Below, one piece after another: positions 16,036 through 24,782 of a DNA stretch of 64,000 nt. Positions within the stretch are counted from its first letter, which is position 1. Each line of letters begins with the position of its first letter. The notes beneath the pieces are model-generated. The model saw nothing but the letters and a program-made list of their open reading frames with translations, had not been told where the DNA came from and ran no database searches. Source of the stretch: an uncultured Oscillospiraceae bacterium (GTDB lineage: Bacteria > Bacillota > Clostridia > Oscillospirales > Oscillospiraceae); NCBI GenBank assembly GCA_910579725.1, contig CAJTUD010000008.1:1-64000 (forward strand), written 5' to 3'. The position numbers and the translations under genes were made by a program.

Positions 16036-17322
16036 TCAGGTCACTGGCGCCAGTGTATCCGGAAGGAACATGATGACCTGCGGGAAGATGATGCACAAAA
16101 ACAGAACCCCTACCGCAATCGCCACCATTGGCAGTACCGCTTTCGATGTTTTCGCCAGACTGACCTTTCCAATCTTTGAGGAAACAAACAGACAAGTCCC
16201 TACCGGAGGCGTCAGCGCGCCGATGCAGACGTTCACCACCAGCAGTACGCCGAAGAAAACAGGGTCGATGCTCAGCTGCTGCAAAACAGACAGCATGATC
16301 GGACTTAGCAGTACAATGATAGCTACTGCATCCATAAAGCATCCCAGAATCAGGACAAATGTGCTGATCAGCAGCAGAACAATGGTTGGATTTGTCGAAA
16401 CCGACAGAAGCATCAGCGCAATCTGCTGAGGAATCTGCTGACTGGTAAGCACCCACGCCAGCACCGAACAGCAGGAGATGATGAACATGACAACCGCGGT
16501 ATTTTTTGCGGCGCTCAGACAAATTTTGGGGATACTCTTCCATTTGATAGTCTTATAAACAAACTTCCCTACCAGAAATGTGTATACCGCGGCGACACAG
16601 GCTGCCTCTGTCGCCGTAAAGATTCCGCTGAAAATGCCGCCCAGAATAATTACCGGCATCAAAAGAGCCAATATGCTCTCCTGAAGCGATGCCAAGAGGT
16701 CCTGAAGGCGAAACTTTCCTTCTTCGCGGGGATAGTGATGTCGTTTTGCGTAAAATCTGGTGTACACCATGAGTCCCAGGCCAAACAGAATCCCAGGAAC
16801 TGCCCCGCCCAGAAACATCCGCTCCACCGAGGCGTTGGCGATCACGGCATATATGACCATAGGGATGCTGGGGGGAATAATCGGTCCGATGGCGCCTCCC
16901 GAAGCAATCAGAGCAGCAGAAAATCCATCATCATAGCCGCGCGCCCGCATCTGCGGCAGCAGCATTCCGCCAATTGCTGCCGCCGTGGCCACCGCCGAAC
17001 CGCTCATTGCCGCAAAAATCATTGCTACCAGTATGGCTACGTGGCCCAGACCTCCATGGAGGCGGCCCACAATAGAATAGGCAAAATCCATCAGGCGCTG
17101 GGTTAACCTGCTCTCCTCCATCAGCGCACCGGCCAGCATGAAAAACAGGACGGCTACCAGCGGAGAGGAATCATTTCCATTAAACATATTTTGGGCAATG
17201 GTAACGGGGTTGAATATCCCCTCCGTTGTCATGACGACCACACCCAGACCAGACAGGCTGAAGGCAACCGGGACGCCGATGATGACCGCTGCTAAAAACA
17301 GAATAACAAATAGTATGATCAT
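16036..17322 (-). CDS. TRAP transporter large permease (DctM-like)
   Basis: The 428-residue integral membrane protein has about 12 hydrophobic segments. Family landmarks are GVPVAFSLSGLG at the N-terminus, RLMDFAYSIVGRLHGGLGHVAILVAMIFAAMSGSAVA, and IPPSIPMVIYAVIANASVERMFLGGAVPG. It is the sodium-driven transport subunit of a TRAP system. The ATG overlaps the small-permease stop codon by 4 bases. It is the last gene of the catabolic operon that begins at 23291. Confidence 0.95.
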   Translation of the reverse strand: MIILFVILFLAAVIIGVPVAFSLSGLGVVVMTTEGIFNPVTIAQNMFNGNDSSPLVAVLFFMLAGALMEESRLTQRLMDFAYSIVGRLHGGLGHVAILVAMIFAAMSGSAVATAAAIGGMLLPQMRARGYDDGFSAALIASGGAIGPIIPPSIPMVIYAVIANASVERMFLGGAVPGILFGLGLMVYTRFYAKRHHYPREEGKFRLQDLLASLQESILALLMPVIILGGIFSGIFTATEAACVAAVYTFLVGKFVYKTIKWKSIPKICLSAAKNTAVVMFIISCCSVLAWVLTSQQIPQQIALMLLSVSTNPTIVLLLISTFVLILGCFMDAVAIIVLLSPIMLSVLQQLSIDPVFFGVLLVVNVCIGALTPPVGTCLFVSSKIGKVSLAKTSKAVLPMVAIAVGVLFLCIIFPQVIMFLPDTLAPVT

Positions 17323-17861
17323 TGGTCATTCTCCTTTTCTGCTTGTCTGCTACCGGCGTTGTCTGCGGACAGGTCCGGTTGATCCGTCCACATTAGGAAT
17401 AGCCGCGCTAGGAGAAAGAGGGCTGATCCTGCGGCGCATATGGGCATGGAGAGGTAGACTACCCCCATAGGCAGATTCAACGAGGTCATGGTCTGCCGCA
17501 TCTGCACCCGGATCAGGGTCAATGAGCCCTGTCCCATAAAATACAGGATGATCAGCATAAAAACAATGATGATTGTTTCCAGTACTCTCCCCAGCTGTGG
17601 GTTCAGCTTGGTCTGAAGGAGATCAAACCGCGTGAGGTCGTTGGTATAAACGGCCGTTGGAACTCCAAGGAATACGACCCAGATATAGAGATACCGCAGC
17701 ACCTCTTCACTCCATTTAAAGGATTGCAGCCCAACTGTTCGCATCGTGATCTGCAAAAACATAACGACCGTCATAGCCAGTACCAGCAACACCAGCATGA
17801 CGGAAAGCACTTTATACAGAAGCTTCATCAATTTCCGAAGTGCTGTCGTAAAGGTAGTCAT
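17319..17861 (-). CDS. TRAP transporter small permease (DctQ-like)
   Basis: The 180-residue membrane protein has four hydrophobic segments. It carries the DctQ signature near LQSFKWSEEVLRYLYIWVVFLGVPTAVYTNDLTRFDLL, with the Trp/Glu after the second helix. It links the binding protein to DctM. A GAAAGGAG ribosome site precedes the ATG, and the stop overlaps dctM. The roughly 100-base gap before it contains a GTTCCC/GGGAAC hairpin (17883-17901) that could limit permease relative to binding-protein expression. Confidence 0.9.
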   Translation of the reverse strand: MTTFTTALRKLMKLLYKVLSVMLVLLVLAMTVVMFLQITMRTVGLQSFKWSEEVLRYLYIWVVFLGVPTAVYTNDLTRFDLLQTKLNPQLGRVLETIIIVFMLIILYFMGQGSLTLIRVQMRQTMTSLNLPMGVVYLSMPICAAGSALFLLARLFLMWTDQPDLSADNAGSRQAEKENDQ

Positions 17862-17962
17862 ATAGCTCCTTTCTCTGCGGCTGTTCCCGCAGCGGGGGAA
17901 CGGCAGACCTTCCTAATATGCCCCGGGCGGCCCCTGACTCGGAGCCACCCGGCGGCTTTCTG

Positions 17963-18976
17963 TTATCCCAGCGCCGCGATGCGGTCAAAGTAATCCTGCG
18001 CCTCTTGCCCCAGGCTCTTGACCATATCGTCGTAAACCGGCTGCACCGCCTCCCGGAAGGGAGCCAGATCAGCCACGTCATTCACTTCCATGAACTCGCG
18101 CATTCGCTCAATAGACTCCTCGTCCAGTTTTTCTGACTCTTCCCGGGCCGTCTGTGTTGCGTTGGCAACCTCCTCTTCCACGATTCTGCGCAGATCCTCC
18201 GGCAGACTCTGGTAGAAATCCTCGGAGATCATTACGACCGTGGGGGAATATACATGTCCGGTGGTACTCAGATACTTTTGCACCTCATAATATTTAGAAG
18301 CCTCAATAATGGTAGCCGGATTTTCTTGACCATCCACCTGTCCCTGGCTCAAGGCTGTGTACAGATCGCCCACCGCCATCGGCACCGCGTTGGCACCCAG
18401 GCAGCTGATGGTGTCCATGACCGTCTTGGTTTCAGGGACGCGGATGTCCAGCCCCGCGAAATCCGCCGGAGTATTGATAGGACGTACATTGTTGGTCGTG
18501 TGGCGGTACAGATTCATCCAATACCCCATGATGCGGATATTGGTCTTCTCCAGGAATTTCTCATTCAGCTCCTGCCCAATTTCTCCGTCCACCACGTCAT
18601 AAACATGCTGGTGGCTGGTATACATGTAGGGCATTTCCAGCACACCCATCAGAGGCAGGAAGGAGGCCAGACCGCCGGGAGATTGCGTTGTCATTTCCAG
18701 CGTGTTGGTTTGAAGCCCCTCCGTCATTGTACGCAGGGTTCCCAGTTGACCGCTGGGATACACCGTAGCCTGGATGCGGCCTCCGCTGCGCTCATTGATG
18801 GCCTTCGCCATTTTCTCAAATGTCTGATTCAGTATGTGATCCGGGGCCGTTACATTGCCGATTCGCATGGTATATACCTTGTCATCCTCTTTGCTGTTTC
18901 CGGTGCACCCGGACATCACAATGCCGGAAACGAGCACCGCCAGGAGCAGCAGGGCAACTATGGTTTTCTTTCTCAT
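17963..18976 (-). CDS. TRAP transporter substrate-binding lipoprotein (DctP-like)
   Basis: The 337-residue extracellular receptor has a lipoprotein signal ending MSGC (C24). Family landmarks are MRIGNVTAPDHILNQTFEKMAKAINERSGGRIQATVYPSGQLG, then the signature NVRPINTPADFAGLDIRVPETKTVMDTISCLGANAVPMAVGDLYTALSQGQVDGQENP, which contains the conserved Arg that pairs with a carboxylate. This points to an organic-acid ligand. I chose the ATG at 18976 because GGAGG lies 5 bases upstream; the ATG at 18988 has no ribosome site. It lies 129 bases after the HMGL-like gene. Confidence 0.92.
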   Translation of the reverse strand: MRKKTIVALLLLAVLVSGIVMSGCTGNSKEDDKVYTMRIGNVTAPDHILNQTFEKMAKAINERSGGRIQATVYPSGQLGTLRTMTEGLQTNTLEMTTQSPGGLASFLPLMGVLEMPYMYTSHQHVYDVVDGEIGQELNEKFLEKTNIRIMGYWMNLYRHTTNNVRPINTPADFAGLDIRVPETKTVMDTISCLGANAVPMAVGDLYTALSQGQVDGQENPATIIEASKYYEVQKYLSTTGHVYSPTVVMISEDFYQSLPEDLRRIVEEEVANATQTAREESEKLDEESIERMREFMEVNDVADLAPFREAVQPVYDDMVKSLGQEAQDYFDRIAALG

Positions 18977-19105
18977 GATAACCTCCATTTTCTCTTTCCA
19001 ACAGCGTGTATGCCGCCGGATTCATATAACTTTTTGCGTCTGCGTTCATAGCCGGAATTGGGAACTTCTCCCTCCGGTCGGTGCGCGGCCCTGCAAATAC
19101 AGACC

Positions 19106-20317
19106 CTAGAGCGACTTGACCAGCTCGTCAAATTCTTCCTTTGTCAAATCGCGCTTTACCGCGTAGGATTTATTCTTTACCAGCTGCAGCAAATCTCCCA
19201 TTTTCTCCTGAGGCACTTCCGCTCCGTTCTCTTCCAGCCAAACCTTCAGATTGTCCTTGCCGCTCTTTTTTCCCAGCAGGAGGTACGGCTCGTTCTGTCC
19301 GGTCAGCGAATACATGTACGGCAGCATGACCAGCGGATCCGTATCCTTGGCGTTCATCCACAGGCTGGAGGGCAGTCCTGTCTCCCAAAGGAAAATCTTG
19401 TCTCCAACGACAGGCTTGGTGGGAGCAACAGCGCATCGTGCCGCCTGAGCTACAAAATGGGACAGCGATTTAAATTGGGTCATGTCCACTCCGGTCTCCT
19501 GTCCATACAGCGCCCGCAGCGCCAACGCCACGGCCTCCAGCTGCGCCCCGCCGGCACGCTCGCCAATGCCGTTTACCGTCACATGCGCCACGGATGCCCC
19601 GGCTGCCAGTCCGGCAATGGTCGTAGCCACGCCCATTGCGTAGTCGTCGTGGAAATGGACTTCCACTGGCAGTGTTGGAAACCGCTCCCGCAGCTTCCGC
19701 ACACGGAGCGCCGCCCCCTCCGGACTGAATACGCCCATGGTATCCACCAAGGCCACGCTGTCCATATGCCCCTCCTCGTAAACATGCTGGATAATGTCCA
19801 GGAGGAAGTCAAATTCCGCCCGCGAGCTGTCTGCCGGGAAATAGGTGACGTACAACCCCATTTCCCTGGCCGCCAGCGTGGCTTCAACAGATGCCTGAAT
19901 AGCCCGCTCCTTTGTCCAGCGCTTCCCATATGTGAGCATATGCTCACTGGAAACCATCTCGGCAATAACGCCGTCCACACCGCACTCCTTAGCCAACTGC
20001 ATATCTTTTGCCATATTCCGCACAAAGGCAAAAATTTTGCTCTTCAGGCCCAGAGACGTGATCTCGCGGATAGCCTCGGCATCCTCTTTCAGTACGGCTG
20101 GCGTACCTGCTTCAATCCGGTGCACTCCCACCGCATCCAGTTTTTTTGCGATAGCTACCTTCTCATCCTTTGTCAAAATGATGCTCGGCTGCTGTTCCCC
20201 ATCCCGAAGCGTGGTGTCCAGAAACTCAATTTTGGGGGGGAAGTTGAATTTCTCCGTTACCTCCGGATCGTAGTCTGCCGGACTCACCCACCATTTTCCT
20301 TCCTCATGATAGCCCAT
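19106..20317 (-). CDS. HMGL-like (LeuA/homocitrate-synthase family) aldolase or synthase
   Basis: The 403-residue TIM-barrel enzyme of the HMG-CoA-lyase superfamily has the metal/substrate motif DTTLRDGEQQP (34-44), DAVGVHRIEAGTPA (61-74), the metal-binding HFHDD (H221, H223, D224) and NGIGERAGGAQLEAV. The C-terminal extension (about 290-403) is too short for the LeuA leucine-binding domain. The reaction could be acyl-CoA condensation or the reverse cleavage; the substrate cannot be told. AGGAGG lies 7 bases before the ATG at 20317, so I prefer it over the ATG at 20323. It sits between the acyl-CoA synthetase fusion and a TRAP system. Confidence 0.85.
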   Translation of the reverse strand: MGYHEEGKWWVSPADYDPEVTEKFNFPPKIEFLDTTLRDGEQQPSIILTKDEKVAIAKKLDAVGVHRIEAGTPAVLKEDAEAIREITSLGLKSKIFAFVRNMAKDMQLAKECGVDGVIAEMVSSEHMLTYGKRWTKERAIQASVEATLAAREMGLYVTYFPADSSRAEFDFLLDIIQHVYEEGHMDSVALVDTMGVFSPEGAALRVRKLRERFPTLPVEVHFHDDYAMGVATTIAGLAAGASVAHVTVNGIGERAGGAQLEAVALALRALYGQETGVDMTQFKSLSHFVAQAARCAVAPTKPVVGDKIFLWETGLPSSLWMNAKDTDPLVMLPYMYSLTGQNEPYLLLGKKSGKDNLKVWLEENGAEVPQEKMGDLLQLVKNKSYAVKRDLTKEEFDELVKSL

Positions 20318-20462
20318 TTGCATGCCTCCTATGTTTCATATTTGGAGAACTACTGATTAATCTGCAATACGCATTTTGAACGGGATCATTTCGTCCGGAT
20401 TAGACACGAAAACTTGTATCCCGCTTGCGTGTGCCGGTAAAATCAGATCTTCCTGTGCTGCT

Positions 20463-23291
20463 TTATGCCTTGCGCATTCTGGCGTCGACTGCAACAAACC
20501 GCTTCCGCACCGCATCGTACAACACGGGGTTCATATCCATTTCCGCGATTTCCGGAAGGGCCAGAGCCATGGCACTAGTCCGTTCCAGCAGGTCGTACAG
20601 TTTTTCCTTTTCCACGCCCTCCGCACCGCGGAAGCCGGCGAGGAGCTTGTCGATCTTCAGTCTGCTGGTCATGTGGGCCGCACCGCGGCGGTTGAGAGGC
20701 AGATAGCCAAACTTGACGTCACGTATTACCTCCACCCATACGCCGCCCAGTCCGACCATGACGGCTTGGCCTGCGCACTTGTCCCCGACGGCACCAACAA
20801 TCAGTTCCAATCCCGCCGGCACCATCTCCTGTACCAGTACCCCCCGCGCTCCCTGGAATTTCTCCAGGAACGCGGCCACAGTCTTTTTCAATCCGGCGGC
20901 ATCTTCAATATCGGTTCGCACACCGCCCACATCGCTTTTGTGCACAATCTCCGGATGCTCAATTTTCGCGGCCACAGGGTATTGCAGCGTCAGTTCATCG
21001 ACCTGCGCGGGATCAACCAACAGTCTGCATCCGGCAGCCGGAATGCCGAAAAGATGGAGGAGCTCATAGACCCGTTCAGCCGGTACATACTCTCCCGGCT
21101 TGACATCCGCCAGAAGCGCTCTTGCTCTGCGCACTGTCTGGCCTGGAACTCCAGTCTCCTCTCCGCCGGCGTATGCTTCCCGAGGCAGCAGCGCTCTCAG
21201 CATATCTACTGTCTGCTCAGGGTACTCGCTGACCGGGATACCAGCGGCAAGCAGCTCTCTTCTGCCTCCCGCTCCCAGCGTTGGTCCGAAGAAATTTGTT
21301 ACCACCGGGATAGGTGCGCTTTGCAGAAGGGGAATAAGCGCATAGGCGATTGCGCCGGTATCCACAGTGGCCGGAGGGATGCAGCAAAGAATCATGGCAT
21401 CATACTCGCCACTTTCCATCACAGCCTGAGCAGCGGCGGCATAGTGCTCCGGCGGCGCAGGCGCTACCACATCGACAGGATTATTGGTGCTGGCTTTCTT
21501 CAGCAACACCGCCGAGAGGCGCTCCCGCAGCTCCGCAGAGGGCCTCGGCATCTCAAAGCCTTCCTGATTCAGGCGGTCCGAGATTAAGATGCCCGGACCA
21601 CCCGCATTGGTCAGAAGCAGCACGCGTCTGCCTTTCAGCGTCCCCATATGAGACAGCGCTACTGCGTGGAGGAAGCAGTCCTCCAGACTCTCTGCCCGGA
21701 TGACGCCCGCCTTTTCGATTAATGCGCCGACGATGGCATCATTTCCTGTCAGGCTGCCGGTATGGCTACCGGCTGCGGCAGCGCCGGCTGCTGTTACGCC
21801 GCTTTTCAGCAGGACGATGGGTGTCTTCATTCCGGAAGCATATTGCCAAAAGCGCACAGGCTCCGGGATAGATTCCAGATACATGAGGATCACCCGGGTA
21901 TTCGCATCCTCTTCCAGGAATGGAAGCAGGTCGCATACGGTCACATCCGCCTGGTTGCCCAGCGAAACGATGGAGGAGAATCCAATCCCCAGAGACTCCG
22001 CATAATCCAGCATGGACGCGCCGATCGCACCGCTTTGCGTCACAAGGGCCACATTACCCGGCACAATGGCGTTAGCCAGCATATTTGCGTTCAAGTGGGC
22101 CGAAGAGTTGAGCAGTCCCATGCAATTAGGTCCAATCATGCGCATGTTGTATTTGTGTACAATGCCGAGCAGCGCCTTTTGTACCGCAACACCCTCGCCG
22201 CCAAGTTCTCCAAAGCCCGCTGTGATACAAATCAAGGCTGAGACACCCTTTTGCCCGCATGCTTCGGCCACCTCCAGCACTGCGCCAGACGGCACCGTAA
22301 GAATTGCCAGATCCACAGGGCCGGGGATATCAAGGATATTTCGATACCCCGGTGCGCCGTCCACGTCTTCTCCACGGGTATTGACCGCGTAAATCGGGCC
22401 GGGAAACTGATCGCGCAGCAGATTGCGCACCACCGCATTGCCAATACTGGTCTTTTGGGACGCTCCGATAACCGCAACGGAATCGGGGTACAGCAGCTTT
22501 CGCGTATGCCGCAGAAAAAGCGGCTGGTTTTCGCACCAGCGATCAATTTTCACCCCCTGCGGAATAGCCTCCCCTTTAAAATAAAATGCGCCACTTTCGT
22601 CCATTGCATAGTTGCCCTGGGCAATTTCCAGCAGTGTGCGTGCTCCCACCAGCCGGTTCTGCTCGTTGACCAGCTTCAGGCAGCGGCGCTCCAGCATTTC
22701 TTTTTCACAGATGCCGTAATCGATCGGTACGCTCTCGGACACCATGAGCAGCGGACCGCCGTCCAGCTGACTGGTGGCCAGGTGGGATGTGGCTGCAATA
22801 GCAGGCTCCCGGGCTTTCAGCGTACGCCCCACCCCATTTGCGCCTGCGTAGGCCCTGCGGCCGTCTTTCATTGCCCGCAGATCAGCGGGATGGACATTTA
22901 TCACCGTATATTCACTGAGCAATTGATCAGTGGTCGCCCACACGTAACCGGCCAGAAGAATCAATTCTGCGCCCCAACCACGCACAGCATCCAAAATTTG
23001 CTGGTCATACTCCCTGCGGACCTCGCGGTCCTTGATTGGCTTTCCCCGCTTGGCATAGAATTGCCGGATATCGACAGACTTGCAGGGAATGCCCAGCTCC
23101 CTTGCCGTACTGACGCACTTGGCCGCAGGATTATCAGTAAATATGCCCACAATCTCAAACGGACAACCCTCCGGCATGTCCTCCATCTGCCGCTGCATCT
23201 CAAGAGCCTTCCAAAGCGTATTGCCAGAGCCGGAAGCAAGACCAATTACTCTCAGCTTCCCCCTGGCCGGTGAGTGGATCGGTATTAACAT
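20463..23291 (-). CDS. Fusion: PurN-like formyltransferase domain + ADP-forming acyl-CoA synthetase (alpha and beta)
   Basis: This is a 942-residue, three-part protein. Positions are counted from the alternative start at 23312, 7 codons upstream. Residues about 20-200 form a formyl-transferase domain with LASGSGN and the catalytic triad N139, H141 (INVHP) and D184 (SQLDGGPL). Residues about 270-720 are the CoA-binding and ligase parts of NDP-forming acyl-CoA synthetases (IGPNCMGL, phospho-His loop GSHTGSLTGNDA with H517). Residues about 730-949 are the ATP-grasp part (KIEHPEIVHKSDVGGV). Such synthetases make ATP from acyl-CoA. The extra domain is unexpected; its acceptor is unknown. The ATG at 23291 follows AAAGGA; the 23312 start has no site. 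Confidence 0.85.
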   Translation of the reverse strand: MLIPIHSPARGKLRVIGLASGSGNTLWKALEMQRQMEDMPEGCPFEIVGIFTDNPAAKCVSTARELGIPCKSVDIRQFYAKRGKPIKDREVRREYDQQILDAVRGWGAELILLAGYVWATTDQLLSEYTVINVHPADLRAMKDGRRAYAGANGVGRTLKAREPAIAATSHLATSQLDGGPLLMVSESVPIDYGICEKEMLERRCLKLVNEQNRLVGARTLLEIAQGNYAMDESGAFYFKGEAIPQGVKIDRWCENQPLFLRHTRKLLYPDSVAVIGASQKTSIGNAVVRNLLRDQFPGPIYAVNTRGEDVDGAPGYRNILDIPGPVDLAILTVPSGAVLEVAEACGQKGVSALICITAGFGELGGEGVAVQKALLGIVHKYNMRMIGPNCMGLLNSSAHLNANMLANAIVPGNVALVTQSGAIGASMLDYAESLGIGFSSIVSLGNQADVTVCDLLPFLEEDANTRVILMYLESIPEPVRFWQYASGMKTPIVLLKSGVTAAGAAAAGSHTGSLTGNDAIVGALIEKAGVIRAESLEDCFLHAVALSHMGTLKGRRVLLLTNAGGPGILISDRLNQEGFEMPRPSAELRERLSAVLLKKASTNNPVDVVAPAPPEHYAAAAQAVMESGEYDAMILCCIPPATVDTGAIAYALIPLLQSAPIPVVTNFFGPTLGAGGRRELLAAGIPVSEYPEQTVDMLRALLPREAYAGGEETGVPGQTVRRARALLADVKPGEYVPAERVYELLHLFGIPAAGCRLLVDPAQVDELTLQYPVAAKIEHPEIVHKSDVGGVRTDIEDAAGLKKTVAAFLEKFQGARGVLVQEMVPAGLELIVGAVGDKCAGQAVMVGLGGVWVEVIRDVKFGYLPLNRRGAAHMTSRLKIDKLLAGFRGAEGVEKEKLYDLLERTSAMALALPEIAEMDMNPVLYDAVRKRFVAVDARMRKA

Positions 23292-23358
23292 GTCGGTTTC
23301 CTTTCTTATCATTGCTAAATCTACAAGCTGTTTTCCTTTTCTTTATAATCACACCGTC

Positions 23359-23387
23359 ATCCTACTCCGTTTTCTTAACATTGTCAA
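23359..23387 (-). promoter_or_regulatory. Promoter of the acyl-CoA synthetase/HMGL/TRAP operon
   Basis: On the minus strand TTGACA (23382-23387) and TAGGAT (23359-23364) are 17 bases apart, about 70 bases before the first gene. Confidence 0.8.
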
Positions 23388-23409
23388 TACAATTTTATAT
23401 ATTAAGAAA
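23371..23409. promoter_or_regulatory. Nested inverted repeats over the -35 region (candidate operator)
   Basis: Outer arms TTTCTTAA (23371-23378) and TTAAGAAA (23402-23409) flank inner arms ATTGT (23380-23384) and ACAAT (23389-23393) around the -35 box. The MerR-XRE-cupin regulator encoded next door is the obvious candidate to bind here. Confidence 0.55.
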
Positions 23410-23485
23410 TATTCGGCGCTATTGCCAATTGGCCGCCTTAGAATTCAGCAATGTGCATATTGGAAGTCCGCTTTTTCCAAAAAGG

Positions 23486-23526
23486 TCTATAAAAAGGCCC
23501 GCCGCAGAGATATCTCTGCGGCGGGC
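23486..23526 (-). terminator. Terminator of the regulator gene
   Basis: A 30-base perfect palindrome (23497-23526, GCCCGCCGCAGAGAT and its complement) is followed on the minus strand by CCTTTTTATAG. It separates the regulator gene from the operon promoter. Confidence 0.9.
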
Positions 23527-23534
23527 TCCACTGC

Positions 23535-24371
23535 TTACGCCTGTTCTTCCCGAACCTCGGGGGTATATACCCAAAGGATCTTCGCTATTTTTTTACCATT
23601 ATTGTGCCAATAGTGGCTTTTCAGGGACGAATAGCTCAAAGAGTCGCCCGGAGACAGGAAAAATATTTCCTCTTCCAGATGAAACTCCAGCTGACCCGAG
23701 AGCAGATAAACAAATTCCTCTCCACTGTGGGAGGATGCGCTGTCACGTCCTGAACCGGGCTCCACGGTATAGATCATCACCGACAGCGTCCCGCTTTTCA
23801 TTGCTGTAACGGACTCAATGGAAATACCGGGAATCCCTATGGTAAACTTTTCTCCCTTTTTCCTTTTTACCAGGTTGCGGTTTTGTTCCGCCTCATTGAC
23901 ATAATACAGCAGATTCTCTCCATAAAAATCTGCCAGGCGCTGCAAAATTTCCAGCGATACGTTTACCGTCTGCTGGTTCTCAATTCGAGAGAGGTATGAC
24001 GCCGAAATTCCGATGGCCCGCGCTACGTCTTCCAGGGATTCCCCTCTTTTTAGCCGGTAATCCTTCCACTTCTTGCTCAAAAGCTTGCGGCTGACGGTAA
24101 CATCGTCTTTTTTCTGAAGAAGGTTGTCCCGATCATTGCCGTACAGCAAGCGGATTGCGCTGATTCCCATTCCCTTGTCTTTACTGCACCGTTTGATATT
24201 CTCCAGATACTCTATATCGCTGAACGTGAAAATGCGATATCCATTTTCTGAACGCTTCGCGGTAAACAGCCCCGCTTTTTCCCAATTACGAATCGTTGCC
24301 GGCACGACACCGATCCGTTTGGCAATTTCATTGATTGTAAAGCATACCTCGTCCTCTTTATATTCTCGCAC
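23535..24371 (-). CDS. Three-domain regulator: MerR-type HTH, XRE-type HTH and cupin
   Basis: The 278-residue protein has a MerR helix-turn-helix at about 10-75 (FTINEIAKRIGVVPATIRNWEKAGL, GYRIFTFSDIEYLENI). A second, XRE-type HTH is at about 101-155 (LKRGESLEDVARAIGISASYLSRIENQ). A cupin fold at about 190-275 (SHSGEEFVYLLSGQLEFHLEEEIFFLSPGDSLSYSS) probably binds a small effector. XRE-cupin regulators commonly control local catabolic genes; the added MerR domain is less common. It has its own promoter and terminator and lies directly upstream of the operon it probably regulates. Confidence 0.88.
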   Translation of the reverse strand: MREYKEDEVCFTINEIAKRIGVVPATIRNWEKAGLFTAKRSENGYRIFTFSDIEYLENIKRCSKDKGMGISAIRLLYGNDRDNLLQKKDDVTVSRKLLSKKWKDYRLKRGESLEDVARAIGISASYLSRIENQQTVNVSLEILQRLADFYGENLLYYVNEAEQNRNLVKRKKGEKFTIGIPGISIESVTAMKSGTLSVMIYTVEPGSGRDSASSHSGEEFVYLLSGQLEFHLEEEIFFLSPGDSLSYSSLKSHYWHNNGKKIAKILWVYTPEVREEQA

Positions 24372-24485
24372 AATTCACTCTGCTCCTTATATTGGGGGCT
24401 TATTTCAATTGGATCAGCTGGATGACGTCTTCTTTGCCCGTTTTCCGGTTGGTACAGATATCATACTTGCAATCGTCTTATGTTA

Positions 24486-24513
24486 AGTATACAGGAAGAC
24501 CTCGATTTGTCAA
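24486..24513 (-). promoter_or_regulatory. Promoter of the MerR-XRE-cupin regulator
   Basis: TTGACA (24508-24513) and TATACT (24486-24491) on the minus strand are 16 bases apart. Confidence 0.75.
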
Positions 24514-24782
24514 GGAAAAATGATTATAGACCCGGAGCGGACAGGGCGGCAGCATTTAAAATAATAAAGGCAAAGGATATGGAATTAGAAAGATTGAACG
24601 CAGTTTTGCAAAGAACAGAAGACCGGCAGTGAACAGAACGAGGTCATATACTCCACAAGCTATTTGGAGTGTATACCCTGGTATCACAGGAACATGTTGC
24701 CGCTTTTAGAAAAAGTGCGGCTGTACGGAAGCAGCAAGTATCATGATCTGATGCTCTCTTTATGCAGTCTGTTCTTATTGAA
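24514..24782. other. AT-rich intergenic stretch, no gene recognised
   Basis: No supported ORF. An imperfect inverted repeat (ATACTCCA ... TGGAGTGTAT, about 24650-24675) lies downstream of the lipoprotein gene and may be a 3' hairpin without a T-tract. Confidence 0.4.

Noticed and set aside
20357..20515. 52-codon minus-strand ORF overlapping the end of the acyl-CoA synthetase fusion
   Set aside because: It has no ribosome site or recognised family, and its first half is out-of-frame coding sequence of the fusion gene.
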